Shown here in pieces: positions 45,766-58,149 of a DNA stretch of 64,000 bases (the stretch's first letter is position 1; each line of letters begins with the position of its first letter). Origin of the DNA: Hawksworthiomyces lignivorus (lineage: Eukaryota; Ascomycota; Sordariomycetes; Ophiostomatales; Ophiostomataceae); contig NTMA01000054.1 in the NCBI GenBank assembly GCA_002917075.1, forward strand, positions 124,001 to 188,000, given 5' to 3'. Both the position numbers and the translations under genes were made by a program. The notes beneath the pieces were generated by a model. That model did no database searches and had not been told where the DNA came from. It was given only the letters and a program-made list of their open reading frames with translations.

Positions 45766-46454
45766 GATGGCACGGATGGATTCAAAGAAGAGCGGCGAGA
45801 CCGAACGTTACGGCCCTTAACCTGGGTGGCGATCCAGTGGGCTACGGTACAAGATACCATCCGCCTTGTGGTGAAAGGCTTTTGACCGGCATTGGTGTAC
45901 CGATGAGATTCATCATATGACAGAAAAGAGGGAAAAGGAATAAATGAATCAACTGACTAGGGATCTTAGAGAATGTCTCGCATAGAAATGCACCGGTCAC
46001 AGACATGTGGCTAGTATTGGCATATCAGGCACTGGCGATCAGGAAAGAGGATTTTTAGGAGTTATCGACAAAGCCAATATTTTGTACTTTAGAGATTTAG
46101 GTCCTCCTGAGGCAGACGGCGCCGGCTTCGGCGGCAACACAATCCGAAAGCAGCGTATACAACCAAAAGATGACGACGGAAAGTAGCATTTTGTTTTTGG
46201 AAAACAATGTTGAATGTAATGCATTTTTAGTTTCTCAGCTACGTTTGATTCCGAGACGTCGCGTAATTTTTTTTTCGCGTGCATTTTCCAAACCATACAT
46301 GATGCACCCCATATGCTCCGGGTCATATTAAGTACAGATACACGAACAAAAGAAAGAACAGAAAAGAAAGAAGAACCAATTGAGTGGCAAGGGAACCATT
46401 AAAAGATAAAACCCTAAAAATCCAGTCCGGGAAGCCACACTGCCTCCCTAATGA
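45766..46454. other. Convergent 3' intergenic region
   Basis: 689 bases between the stops of SmE and CDS1, containing both 3' UTRs. The minus-strand ORF 46039-46326 shows no domain. Confidence 0.6.
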
Positions 46455-48144
46455 CTATCTCTTTGCTGGCAGAGCCGCATCTAAACATGCCAGAACCTAG
46501 TTGTGAGTTAGAAATTAGAGCCTTTGGAATAAAAGAAATGCTGGAGGAAAAAGTAAAAAAAAAGCTGAGCCTCTTACATCTTCGCTTACAATGGCCTGGT
46601 TTCTAAGGTACCGGCCGACCCCGCGCACCAGCTCAATCTGCTCCTCTGGGGTTAGGCCCGTGATGGCGAGTTCCATGACATTGCCAAGGCCCGCCTTGTG
46701 GGTGGCAATGAAAGTGTGGTAGTACATGTAGGCAAAGAAGCCCATGATGAACTGGCAGTCCATGCGGTCAGTGATGCCACCGTGTCCAGGGATGGAATGG
46801 CCGAAGTCCTTGATCTTGAAAGTGCGCTTGAGGCCAGACGCGAAGAAGCCGCCAAAGGGCGCAATCAGTGAGGCGAACGTCGCAAAGATGACGGAGTGGA
46901 TCTGCAGAGGCGCCATAGTGATGCTCATCGGCGGATAGCTAGCGGGCAAAAAGAAAAAGTGCGGCAGAGTATAGACGCGCGGGAGGAAGACGGGATTAGG
47001 ATCGCACTCAAGACCCGAGAAGATGTTGGCACCCAGATCCTACACATGTCAGCCCAGAACGACAACAAGAGACAGGTGGAGATGAAAGATGGGGGATGAC
47101 CACTTACAGTTACGGGGCAGATAAAGTATTTGCTCTTCATAAGCACATTTGTCAGGATGAAGCCGAAGATGATGGTCATAATCCAGGCTCCAACAAAGCC
47201 CTCCACCGTCTTCTTTGGGGACAGCTTAATGAGCTGGGTGCGACCGAAGGTAATGCCGCAAATGTAGGCAAAGATATCGTTGGTGATAACGAGAGAGGCG
47301 GGCAGGAAAAACCAGATCATGCCCTCGAAGATGTTGTTCATGACAAAATGCGCCTGGACGACAATGAGATAGAGGGCCATGTGAGTCCAGGCGAACTGGG
47401 TGAATTGAAACTTGTAGTGGCCGGCTTGGAGTGATGCAACGAAGAAGACGAAGCCTAGAATGAGGGGGAGAGGTCGTGCGTTAGCCCCATGAAGCAAAAA
47501 AAAAAAAAAAGGAAGCGAAGAGGAAGCACGAAACATACCAAACACGTAGAGAATGAAGCTGATGAAACGGTGGTGTGTTGCCAGGGGCAAGAGGACCTTA
47601 TCAACTAGGACGATATGCTTGAAGTAGTAGATGACGCTCTCGCCATAGAGAAAGTACATGGTGGTGGCCAGCCAATACCAATTGAGACTCTTTGTCGAGC
47701 TGAGTTGGCGGGCGCGGCTGGGCACGCTGGCAATGGCAATAACCTCGGAGAAGGAGACGATCTGGACGGCGGTTACAATGAGAATCATGTAGATGTGGCC
47801 CATGAAGAGGGCAGCAAAGAAGCCACCGATCATGACGAAAGTCCAAAAGGTGCGGGTGATAAAGTTCTGCTTCTTCTTCTCGTACTCGGCGGCCTGTTCC
47901 TGTTCGGTCGTCGGCTTCTGCACAAGACAAGCACGGTTAGAAGGCACACATCTGTAGGGGACACGTGCGCATTCAGCGCTTCGGACAGAAGATCACATAC
48001 CTCTGCTATGTTACCCAGAACAACGCCGGACTTGGACTTTGTTGGTGATGAGCCATCCTCGCTGACGTCACTGAAGCTGGAGCGGCGGTCAGAATGGCCA
48101 TTTGTGCGGTTGGGGAACCGGACCCCCCGGCGAGGCTTTGCCAT
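46455..48144 (-). CDS. CDS1: Phosphatidate cytidylyltransferase (CDP-diacylglycerol synthase)
   Basis: Five exons (48144-48001, 47917-47539, 47454-47108, 47039-46578, 46496-46455), 457 residues; introns 83, 84, 68 and 81 bases. The enzyme makes CDP-diacylglycerol from phosphatidate and CTP for phosphatidylinositol, phosphatidylserine and cardiolipin synthesis, in the ER membrane. The PROSITE-type signature S-x-LKR-x4-KD...HGG-x-DRxD is intact in the fourth exon. Several membrane helices follow a hydrophilic Ser-rich N terminus. The last exon encodes only 13 residues (VLACLDAALPAKR) and is required for the conserved end. An alternative donor (GTAAGC) eight bases into the last part of exon 4 exists but would change frame. 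Divergent from the Rad26-like gene across 1.9 kb. Confidence 0.95.
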
Positions 48145-50019
48145 GGTGTGTTTAAGAGAGAGAAGAGGAACGCCAAATAGAGCGTCACTTGAAAGAGAGG
48201 GGACAGATCGAAGCGGGGACGATGGATGGTGAAAGAAATAAGCACGCGAGACAGCTGGAGAAACAAAGAGAAAATGAAAAACGACGGCGGTTAGAAGAGA
48301 GGTCGATAACAAATAAGCAAGCAAACGGTTGCAAGACCCAAAGAGACGTCTACGAATCGACCCAACAGCACGGCGATGGTAGAAACGTCAATGCGATTTG
48401 CTTTGATTGAGTAAGTGGTGCCTGGAGGAAATGAATGCCGCGTATGTTTCAAGGAATGATAGTTTAGGACTTTTTTTCCTAATTTTTTTCCTTTCGGGCC
48501 CTTGCCCAATCCCTTTTCTTTAGTGGTATTTTAGGTTCTTTCTGCTCGCGTGCGGGTGCACCGGACGGGACGGGATTGTATGTAGGGAAAACCAGCTATG
48601 GCGAAGCTGGGCAGAGCTTGGATACGACGTAGTTCCGCTCGCACGTTTGTTAGCGTTGTGGGTGGAAAAGAGGCGGATTCAAGGAGGCGAAGTCCAGGTT
48701 CATGACGTTGGGGCGACGGAGAGAGACACAACAGCGACGATATTGTCAGACCAGAAATTAAAAAAAAAAAAAAAAAATAAATAAAATAAAAAGAAAAATA
48801 AAAGAAAAAATAAAAAGAAAAAATAATGAACTTGTCAGGAGTTGATTGGCATCGGGGGTGAAGCATTCCTCTTCTATCTGTCGTTAAGAGATAGACAAAA
48901 AAAATCTACCTAACCACAGACGTCGCAAAGCGTGGGGAAGTCGTCGTCACATTAAATTATCTTTTCTTTTTTTTTCATTTCGCGGTCCCCCTTCTTTTTT
49001 TTTTGTTCTTAGTAATAAAGGTACGCTCCGTTAACCAAATACACATCCTTAATATGAACCAGATATAGGCTCCTTTGGTATCTCTCAAACACTCCCTGCC
49101 AGATCCACTGTGCTTACTCGCTATTTTTCTTGGCTCTCAGGGTTCCAATCCAGGACCCAAGAGAACCTTTTCGCGCCATCTAGAAAACCGGATGACCCGG
49201 CACTCAGGGCACATAATAAGCTGACGTTTGCTCGTTCTGCCTCTTCGGTGATGTTTTCAGTCGCCCCCAGCTATCCGTGTTTCGCACATGCAGTTATGCA
49301 TATGTAGGCTTAGAGGTGCTGCGGAACAGTACAGCCTGACGAATAAGGCTCAGGAGAAAGGGGCGCAAAACTCGCCGCTTTTCTGCCCGTTCCTGTCTCT
49401 TTCACATGCCAACAAACAGTTCCAGTTCCAGTTCCAGCATTGTGGCGACAGACTGTCACGCTTGCTTAAGCTGCGATTCTCCGATTGGCTGGCAAAAGTG
49501 TATACTTCACATACTGTGGAAAATGTGAGAGGCACTAAGTATTTTGCCGCGGCCTACGAAGTATGCATACACCAGTTATTCCTTTATATCTCATAATTAA
49601 ATATCATTGTACCCATATACCAACGCGCCATGGGCAGTTTGCCTCTGCGGGGCATTAAAAAGTAATTATAACGCGCTTCTTCGAGCCGTCAAAGTTTGTT
49701 AGTAAGGCTCCGCACTGTACGCGACACTCGCGTCGTGCAGCGAGTACTACAATCAAGTCTCTTAGATGTGCAATTCTTCTAACGGGAAGGGCTTAAAAAA
49801 AAAGCAAAATATAGAAGAAGAAGAAGAAGATTAAGGAAAAGAAAAAGGGAGGCAAAAAAGAAAAGGCCACCGGCAGAAACGAAATAGAGAAAGCACAGAG
49901 GAAGCGAAGAGAAGCCGTCTTGAGCAGCAAAAATATCGTTGTAGCAGCGGAACCCTAGACTCTTCTAGCCAAATGCCTCAAATCGAGCTGGGCTCTGATC
50001 GTCGTCATCACCCCGCAGA
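48145..50019. promoter_or_regulatory. Divergent intergenic region, CDS1 and Rad26-like genes
   Basis: 1.9 kb holding both promoters. Notable are an A/T-only stretch at about 48757-48826, purine runs near 49790-49900 (GAA repeats) and a CAGTTC tandem repeat at 49417-49437. No coding or RNA gene recognised. Confidence 0.5.
49417..49437. repeat. Short tandem repeat of CAGTTC
   Basis: Three and a half hexamer units, with no visible function. Confidence 0.8.
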
Positions 50020-52821
50020 ATGGACGACTTTTCTGACGATGGATTTGACGACCTAAACGTCGCTCTGCTGCAAGAACTCGAAAACAACGCTCTCCGGTCG
50101 TTCCAGTCTCAGCATCAACAGAATGCGCAGAAGGCGATCGTCGATGGCGGCGCTGTGAAAGCCAGCAAGGTCGACGACGATGATGTGGACCAAGCCGACG
50201 CGGAGGTGCTCCGCGAGCTGGCTCGAGTGCCAGCGCAGCTCGCGCTCACTGGCCGTCTGGCTGCAGCGGCACCGCCGCCCCTGCCCCTGCCTGCCTACTC
50301 GCAGCAGAGCTTTGTCGACATGCCGCTCCCGGCTCCCGGCAACAATACGAAGAACAGCGCGTACTTCCCAGGTGCCACACAGCGCCGAACCCAGGCACTG
50401 CCACAAGTCAACGCGGCGACAGCGGCGAGGCCAGCTCTGTCTGCCGTTCCGGCCAGGACAGCCGCAGCCAGGATGCCCGCCCCATCTTCCACGAGCAACG
50501 ATACATTGAACAACTTGGCCGCGGACCAGCGCGCTGTCCACTCTGACAATGCGGCCATTGCTGCGCTGCAGGCCCGCGTCCGCACGCTCGAGACCGATCT
50601 GTACACTGCCCAGGGAAAGGCGTCCATGATGCACGACAAGTACGAGGCGGCGCAGCAAAAACACCAGGCAGATATTGCTCGGATACAAAAGCAAAAGGAC
50701 GAGGAGCTGGCAAAGCAGCGGCAGCGGGCAGAGGCAGCCGTTGCTGCGCACAAGAGCGCGGCCACGGAGCTCGAATTTGCCAAGCAGGACCTGAAAGAAG
50801 AGGTGGAGCGCGGCAAGAAGAGCCGCCGAGCAGACCGCGTGGACGGCCCCACGACGCCGCGCAAAAACACGGCTGGCCGCTCAAATTGGAACGTAGCCGA
50901 TGGTTTCGAGGACATTGAACTGCTGCCGAGCCCCAGCAAAGGCTTGGGCCGCCGTTTCAAGGATGCTGGCGGCGCGGTCACCCCTGCCGTCGAGCGAACC
51001 CCAACAAAAGGAAAGCGGCGGCGGCCGACCACAGACAGCCCTACAATGCCGCTGGAGACACTGGCAGTTGGTGCAGATGATGTGGCCGACATCTTCGATG
51101 CATCACCAAGTATACTCAGCAAAACCAGAGGCGCAGCAGCAGCTACAGAAGCTCCTTCACAATCGGCTGGAGAGCAGCCCTTTGTTGTATGTAGCCGTAC
51201 CCCAATCTTCGCCAAGTGCGCTTCCCGGTGAATTCTATTGTGCTAACGACGCTCTGCTTCCAAGTTCTTGCAAGAAGTTTTGGGCCATCAGAGCCATCCG
51301 GACCAGCCAACAACGATTGAGCTGTTTTCCCGCTACTGTTTCCCGTCAAACCGGAAGCAGACTCTCGCATTTATAATGCTACAAAGGATTCCAAAACTAG
51401 AGGGCACCCATGGGACAGCGCAGCTAATGCTGGACTTTTGCCAGTTGCTGTTAGGCATATGGTCTCAGTGCCTACGCGAAGAATACCACGCTCCAATTCG
51501 TGCTCTCGTGTCACTCTTGTCATATATTCTCATGCGCAATCCACGCGGCCTCGCGCCGCACATTTTTGTCCATCTTCTTCCTGTCGCCCAGGAGACTCTC
51601 TACTTAGTCGGCACGCCGGCTTTTAACAGTCCCAGCGGCAGTCTATCTAACCATCCGGATTATGCCGTGCGCCAACTTGCGTGTGACATTGACGCCGGCA
51701 GTATCATGACTCTTTTGCGGCTGATTGCCTTTGGATCTCTAAGCCAATCGCAGACTGCTGAAGCGACACAGCAAAAGCCAAGCGACGAATCGTACCCTGG
51801 TCTCTCGGCGTCCGCGCAGACTCGGTTTTGGAGCCTGATGCAATTTGAGCTTGTGCTACTGATGCTCTCCTCAAAGCAGCCACCCGAGGCCTTTCTTGGC
51901 ATGCTGTCATTGCTGCGGACATCTGCGCTTCCCGACTCCATCGGACCCATCACTAACGACCCAGCCAGGGATGCTAGCGTCGTGGCCTCCCTTATTATCG
52001 ACCGCATCAGCCACCACATCAAAGAACCGCCAAAATGGGCTGGATCATCCAAATACACCGAGTGGGATGTGCGCCTATGTGCGCTTGGTGTCCTCGACTG
52101 CTTTGCTCAAAGCCCATTCGGTAGACTAAGCCTCGCCGCCAGCTACTGTACCCTCCCGCGGCTAGTGGACGTTTTCTTCCCAGCGTATGAAGAACTGCTT
52201 GACAGAAATCTTCTCGAAGAGCCTCTCCACCTCTCAACAGACGATTTGTCTTTGCCTGAGTCCCGGATACGAGCCTATGGCATTGGAGGTTTTGAACTAG
52301 ACGAAATTTTTAATCCTGGGACAGACAAGCCGATTGTCGGCACGGAAGCAGCAGTCGACGACACTGTCGCCCATGCAGCTGAGGGGGGCAACACAAACAG
52401 CAAGGACCGTAACCCCATTCCTCTGGTTCTTTTGTATATTTCATCAGCTGTCTATCTACTACACAGTATTGTTACTGACCCCTTCACATCGGCCGTGGCA
52501 AACATCCCGGCGAAGCTAGCAGAGATGAGAGGCGGCACACAGAGCTTCTATCTCCTGACCATGGCAAGGCTTGGGTTTCGCGTTGATCCTGCATTTTCTT
52601 TTGGTTTCAGCGAAGAGATATACAAAATCGCTCTGGAGCTGCTCAAGTTGGCTGTGACGCCCGAGGAACTAGAAGACTACTCGCAGTGGGCTCAACAGAG
52701 CGGGATCTCAGCCAATCCTACTGCAAAGGGATCAGATCCTTTTGCGGACTCCGTACTCAGCAACTTGGATGGAGAAAGCGATACTAGAACTGCGAAAACC
52801 GAAGCCATGGTAATTACCTAG
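50020..52821 (+). CDS. ATRIP/Rad26-like DNA damage checkpoint protein
   Basis: Two exons (50020-51186, 51265-52821), 907 residues; the 78-base intron has donor GTATGT and branch GCTAAC. The acidic N terminus MDDFSDDGFDDLN matches the conserved RPA-binding-type start of fungal Rad26 (S. pombe) and UvsD (Aspergillus). A coiled coil covers about residues 177-272 (Ala/Glu/Lys/Gln-rich), followed by basic Ser/Thr-Pro-rich sequence with likely nuclear localisation signals (RRR, KGKRRRP). The C-terminal half is a helical repeat region as in ATRIP. The family partners ATR (Mec1/Rad3/UvsB) kinase and brings it to RPA-coated single-stranded DNA. The reading frame ends naturally at 52821. Low sequence conservation in the middle means the assignment rests mainly on the N terminus and layout. 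Confidence 0.8.
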
Positions 52822-53942
52822 GTGGCGAACTGCAGTGTGACAGTTCTACGCCGAAGTCATCCCAGGATGCATCAAAGTGTGCCTGGCTCTACGACGAATG
52901 TTGGCTCTCAATGCAAACCCCTACTGGGCTACCGTGCTTGTTGCCCTGCTCTGACACATAAATGAACTAGGCCATTCAGAATTCGGTACCGCAACGTGCT
53001 CCCTCTGTCTTCACTGCCATCCGCCCAGATCGGATCTTCCAGGCCAAAAAAAGTGGATTGCAGTTAACTGTTCGGTTACATGTAGACCCTGCCAACCAAA
53101 CCTCGGCACTCTTGTCGAGCGAAAGGGGGAAAAAACGTTCGGGGCCTCAAATAGCAGTAGCAAAAGGAATTCCTTATTATGATACCAAAGAAGTATCTGG
53201 CATAAATAAAAGAAGGGAAAAATAGCACATCTCTCACAAGTCCATGTGATCTCTGATCTGGCAGAATCTGGGCAACGGCCGGCCACCCTAAGTGATAGGA
53301 CCGTCGTACTCATACCCTCAACGAGGTTTCTTTAGAAGCAAACCCCGCAGCCTAACTCAACTGAGCTACGCTAGCCATGCATACCCTAACACATTTCGTG
53401 AAAATGTTCTCCGGACTTTTCTGGAGCAGTTGCACACTAATCCGCGCAAGCCGTTTGGTTAGAATGTCCTCTCCTTAATCTGGGGAGAAAGGGTGGCAAC
53501 CTCACCGCATGCTATAAATGCGGGGTTGCGTCCCGGAGAACCGGGTTCTCGGCCTGTCGGGGAACCTCTTCGATATCAATTCGAGGATTCTGAGATCTTG
53601 TGTTGCAAAACGACAGCAAACTTCTTGTTACACTGTATCAAAAAGGCGAAATCCGACTCGAGAGCTCAGGTGTCCAAAGCTGCAAACACGCCTTGTCTGC
53701 GTACCAGGGATCGGTTTTGTGATGTTGCCTGAGCAATGATTATAGCAGCACATCTGCACTCTTGACTCCGTCGTTTAATAAAAACAAACCATAATTGGCA
53801 TGACCTCAGGAGCATGTAATATCCCTATCTAGAGGTGCCAGGTGTCTCCAAAACGGTTCCTCCTCGGAAAGAAAGAAGGAAGGCAAAAAGAAGATCCACC
53901 CATTTGCTCATCTTTTCTATTGTCCCACAAGCCAGGTCCTTC
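52822..53942. other. Intergenic region with a tRNA-like relic
   Basis: 1.1 kb between two plus-strand genes. It contains the tRNA-like relic at 53298-53376 and, near 53505-53560, a second GC-rich stretch sharing an accccgca core with it in inverted orientation. The plus-strand ORF 53493-53732 has no domain. Confidence 0.5.
53298..53376 (-). pseudogene. Degenerate tRNA-Arg(UCU)-like sequence
   Basis: Read on the minus strand it has a perfect A-box-like D arm (TAGCTCAGTTG), an anticodon-loop-like CTTCTAA (anticodon TCT) about where expected, and a T-arm-like GAGGGTatGAGT in which the TTC of the B box is changed. The acceptor arms (GGCTAGC at the 5' side) do not pair well. It is best read as a decayed tRNA or the head of a tRNA-derived short interspersed element, not a working tRNA. 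Confidence 0.35.
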
Positions 53943-56634
53943 ATGGCTCCCAAACGGAAGCTCCTGGACGCCGAGTCAGACACCGCCTTAAGACAGATAT
54001 CTGATGGACTTTTACATAGAAATACTAGTGAACCTCTTAGTGAAGATCAGCAGCAGCAGCAATCATCCCCACAGCCACAGCAGCAGCAGGGTGAGGTTTC
54101 AGGGGCCGATCCAATTCCGCTCACAAGCGTGGAAAACTATCCAAGAAAACGGATATCCATAGCTGTGAGCCACCATTTTCCTGATCATAAGATGCATATA
54201 CGATACATTAAAGCTTCTTGAATCGTTGATCTGCTGATACGCTAGGTACTTGTCGCATGGCCACCAGTGCAACCTTTGCCGATTCCGAAAAACCGTACGT
54301 TCGCGTCCCGACCCGCCTAGACCCGGCATATTTAGTACCCTGTCTCTATTTTTCCTTCCTTTATTTATGCATATATAGCCTTTCTACTAAAAATTTTCAT
54401 TTTCATTGTGTCTGGTGTTAATATCTTTTGGTTCTTTAGAAATGCGATGCTGCACGTCCCACCTGCGGCTTCTGTGCAAATTTAGGGGTGCAATGCCAGT
54501 ACCGAGAGTCGGCCAACACATTAGCTATAGCGAGAGAAGGCCGTAACCGTGCCTCTATTAGCAAGCCTACCCAATTAGATGTGACAACAACGGTACAGGG
54601 GTTGAACAATGTTCTGTCGCAGAGCAATTTAGATAATGTGGCTAGTCTCGAGAAACGTCTTCTTGAGCTCGAGTCAAAATGGGCTCAGTTAGAGAAGCAA
54701 AAATTCGAACCCGCCCTCTCTCCTGGAGTGGCCTTTGGTGCGGCAAGTCCGACAGGTGGTCTTGCTGTTCGGCCACTCTCAGCAGCCAGCGTCTCAGCCA
54801 CCTTGCCCGCCACAGGAATTGGGGGAATGATGGCTTTGCCCGCGATGCTTGGTGGGCCATCGCCGCCCGCTTCGACCACTGATACGAGCGGCACCGAGTA
54901 CGGCATTGGAACGGCGAAGCCAAAAAATTCAGATGGGAGCAATATCCAGTATCCTCGGCATGGATCAGTGGCAAGCTCAGTGAGCACGGGAAGGCCAAGC
55001 AACATGAGTAGTCTTCACCAAAGGTCAACGACATACCGGCCCAGCACGATACCCGGGCAATACACAGCGCGGCCTAGTTTAGTCACTTTTGAGTGTCCTT
55101 CTTACGTCCCCTCGGAGAGCTACGATGATTCGGGCGAGTTTTACGATGGCGAAGTGGCCGCTGGCGAAGAGTTTAAACGTCAGATGACGCAGTGCTTGAC
55201 TGTATTCCCAGATGTGTCCAAGCGCACTGTTCGGCTGATCCTGCAGAAATTTGTGGAAAATTTCCTTGGATGGATACCCTTGTTTGAGCCCACTGCTGTG
55301 TATACGGCGGTCAACACTGCCTGTGGCAACGGTTTCGCACCAGCTGACCAGAACAGCTGCCTAGCCATGTTCATCTTGGCCACAGGCACGTTGCTGCAGA
55401 ATCATTCGGATATCCGATCAAACCCGCTACCGGGGCTTGACTACTTTTCTCATGGCAGCCGCCTCCTAGAAAGCTTTGCATTTATGAGCAGCAGCCTGAC
55501 GACACTGCATTGCCGCATCCTGCAGTCTGCTTACTTTAAGCTAACACTTCACCCGCTCTTGTCATGGAACGTGATTATGCAAGGCACGCGAGACTGTATG
55601 AATATATTGAGCACGCGGTGGTTCAAGGGACTGGAACAGTCGGTACGCGAGCCCTGGCATCGGGCCTTCTGGGCTTGCTCAATCATGTGCGAGTAGGTGC
55701 CATTTTTCAGGACTGGTTCTTATAATAGCCGAAATGCCACCAAGGAGAACTAACTCGACCAGTGAGCTTGAGGCATCATTACGCATGTACACCATCGGAC
55801 ACCGCTTGTATCACGAAATTGTGCCGTTACCACGATTTGAGAATGAGGACACTGGTTTCTACTATTTTCTAGCACAGATCAGTCTGCGCAAGCTCGTGTG
55901 CGACACGCTTGACGTAGTCGGATACCATGGTGAGTGGGCAAATAATAACCACTTGCAAAATTAGACGAAAACAGTGTCGGGGCTGTTTAAAATATCCCTA
56001 ACACATTCCACAGACGGAAAAGTCATATACGCGCCGGTGGTCACAACCGAACTACGCAACCAAGCACGAGAGTGGCACCGTCACCTGCCCGTAGCGATCC
56101 GTTTTCCGCTCGACAATACACCACTCTTTGACGCGCGAAAGTCTTTTCTGCGTTTACAGTATTTTTCCCTCAGCACCGTACTGGAATGGGCATCGGTGTT
56201 GAAGGTAATGGAGGCATACGGCACAGAGCGAGAGACGTCAGACGAGATTGCTCTTGCACGACTCGAGGCCATGGAGTGCTTCCGCTGCTGTTCTCTATAC
56301 GTCGAGGTAGCCGCTGAGCAGCTACTGGGCTGGCAGCTAGGGACAAATATATCTCTCTGGACGTAAGTTCCTCTCGTCTCTTCGCTCGTGCTGTTCTCAT
56401 AGCGTCCACACAAAAGATTAACCATTATCATGAACACACAGGACGTTTGCTTTCGTAGCAATGCTCATAGTCAGCTACAAAGCACCAGCGTTAGCCTTTA
56501 TTCCAGTAACCCGAGATGAATCGCATATCCGGAATGCCCTGGAACTTCTTCGACCCTGGAGTCATCTTCCGTATGTGGCCAATGCCCTGGCACGAATGAC
56601 AGGCATGATGGAACGGCTTGGGCTACCTTCATAA
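53943..56634 (+). CDS. Zn2Cys6 transcription factor, 653 residues
   Basis: Six exons (53943-54164, 54268-54294, 54440-55692, 55763-55929, 56014-56362, 56442-56634). The zinc cluster is canonical only after splicing: C75-x2-C78-x6-C85-x6-C92-x2-C95-x6-C102, with the first two cysteines on a 27-base exon and the rest on exon 3. A Gln-rich stretch precedes it (about residues 36-50), and RKRISIA leads into the cluster as usual. A coiled-coil-like region (residues near 140-165) and a fungal-specific transcription factor domain (about 280-560) follow. Introns are 103, 145, 70, 84 and 79 bases. It lies upstream of, and parallel to, the AtuA-like gene, which makes that gene a candidate target. No function known. 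Confidence 0.91.
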
Positions 56635-58149
56635 AAATACAGAGTATAAAGCAGTGTTTATCTATTCAGCACGTGCCCATACACAAGGAAACAGGCGGCC
56701 TTCATATTTTGAAAAATAATAATTGAAATCGAGACACCTCCCGCTACTCACATCACAGGCCACTACAGACAGCAATCGCACAGAGAGACAAAAAGAAAAC
56801 GCAGCATTTCAAGTTTGCCTCGCCGGTTGTTAATGGCATATTGCTGCCAGCAGTATAGATGTGTGCGATTGAGGCTGTCAGCTCTAATTTCGTCTCATTT
56901 GCCCGAATCGGAAAACCATACCCAACCTGAATAGAAATTTTGGGATGACGGCTTCCAACCCCGCCAATGTCAAGTCACAGTACCTTTTTTGTTTTCTAGG
57001 TACCACAAGATGAACATTTCATGTACATCACGGCCTCCCTTATGCCTGGGCGTCTTTTTCCAGCTTACTGGGCCGACTGGGGGGCTAGATTCTTACTAAA
57101 TTACACCGATTTACGAGAGGTCGCATCTTCCACTTGCTTGCTAATGATTCGAGAAAGTTTCAGGCGATGAATTGATACGAATAGGAAACAATAAATACCG
57201 AAGTCTTTATTTGTGCAAACTGGTTGCAACTAAGCTTCTTAGCCATATAGCAGCTCTAACTCCTGCTCTTCGATCACGTAGCAACACAACTTAGGGATAT
57301 GTTGTCTGAGAAGGCCATTTGATGCGAAAACAAAGGTAATTTGGGAGGCCTTACCCACCATGTCTCTATTTACTCCTCCTTAGCTATTAAATTTTGTTAG
57401 TTTTAATAAAGTTATCTGCAAACTATTATGTTGCTCTTATTCTTGAGGTCGTATTCATGGCTCAATGTCAGAAGATAGAAAGAATGAAAGGGAAAACAAG
57501 GCTCAGAACTGTATGAACTGAGCAGTGCTAAAGTCCAATCTCCTCTTTCAAAAAAGATTCCTGTGACCGCAGTTTTAAACATCTCCACTTTTTGCCGTGT
57601 AAGTTGCATACCATTTTCAAAAACTAGAGCTTGGCTGACTTGGCTAGAAAGGTAGATGGGCTGCAGAGGAAGCAGAAAATCAAGCCAAATTCCTCCTTTC
57701 TCTCGTTTCTTGATGCATTTTACACCGTCCCTATTTCAACGAGTGGGGGATAGTAGGAAGGAAGTGTTGTTCCGAGCATCGAAATTCTCAGTTTCGTTCA
57801 ACAAAAAAAAAACACCCTGTGAGCTCTTCCCACTGCAAAGCGATTCTGTGCTACAGATTTAGTACATGGCCAACGTCTATGTCTAGCGTGAGAAGAATTT
57901 GCAGAAAAGAACGTAGTTAATGAAGCCAGGCTTTAACTTATTCGTTGAGGGCAAGATGAAACCCATATTCAATATATATAAGAACGCTGATGCTCTCGGC
58001 TTAAATAATAGAGATTACAACTTCTGACCTCTCCTTTTTGTATCAGTTCTTTAATAGCACTAAGACACTATTGAAGCCGCAGGCCTTCTCTTCGAGCATA
58101 TCAACCATATTTGTTACAATTTTTTTTTATTCTTGAGTACCAAGTCGTC
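56635..58149. promoter_or_regulatory. Intergenic region, promoter of the AtuA-like gene
   Basis: 1.5 kb between two plus-strand genes. A TATA-like ATATATATAAGAA occurs near 57972-57984, about 170 bases before the ATG at 58150. No other gene recognised; ORFs are short. Confidence 0.45.

Noticed and set aside
48757..48826. A/T-only tract as a replication origin or centromere piece
   Set aside because: It is a short simple A-rich run with no supporting structure; nothing in the sequence ties it to replication.
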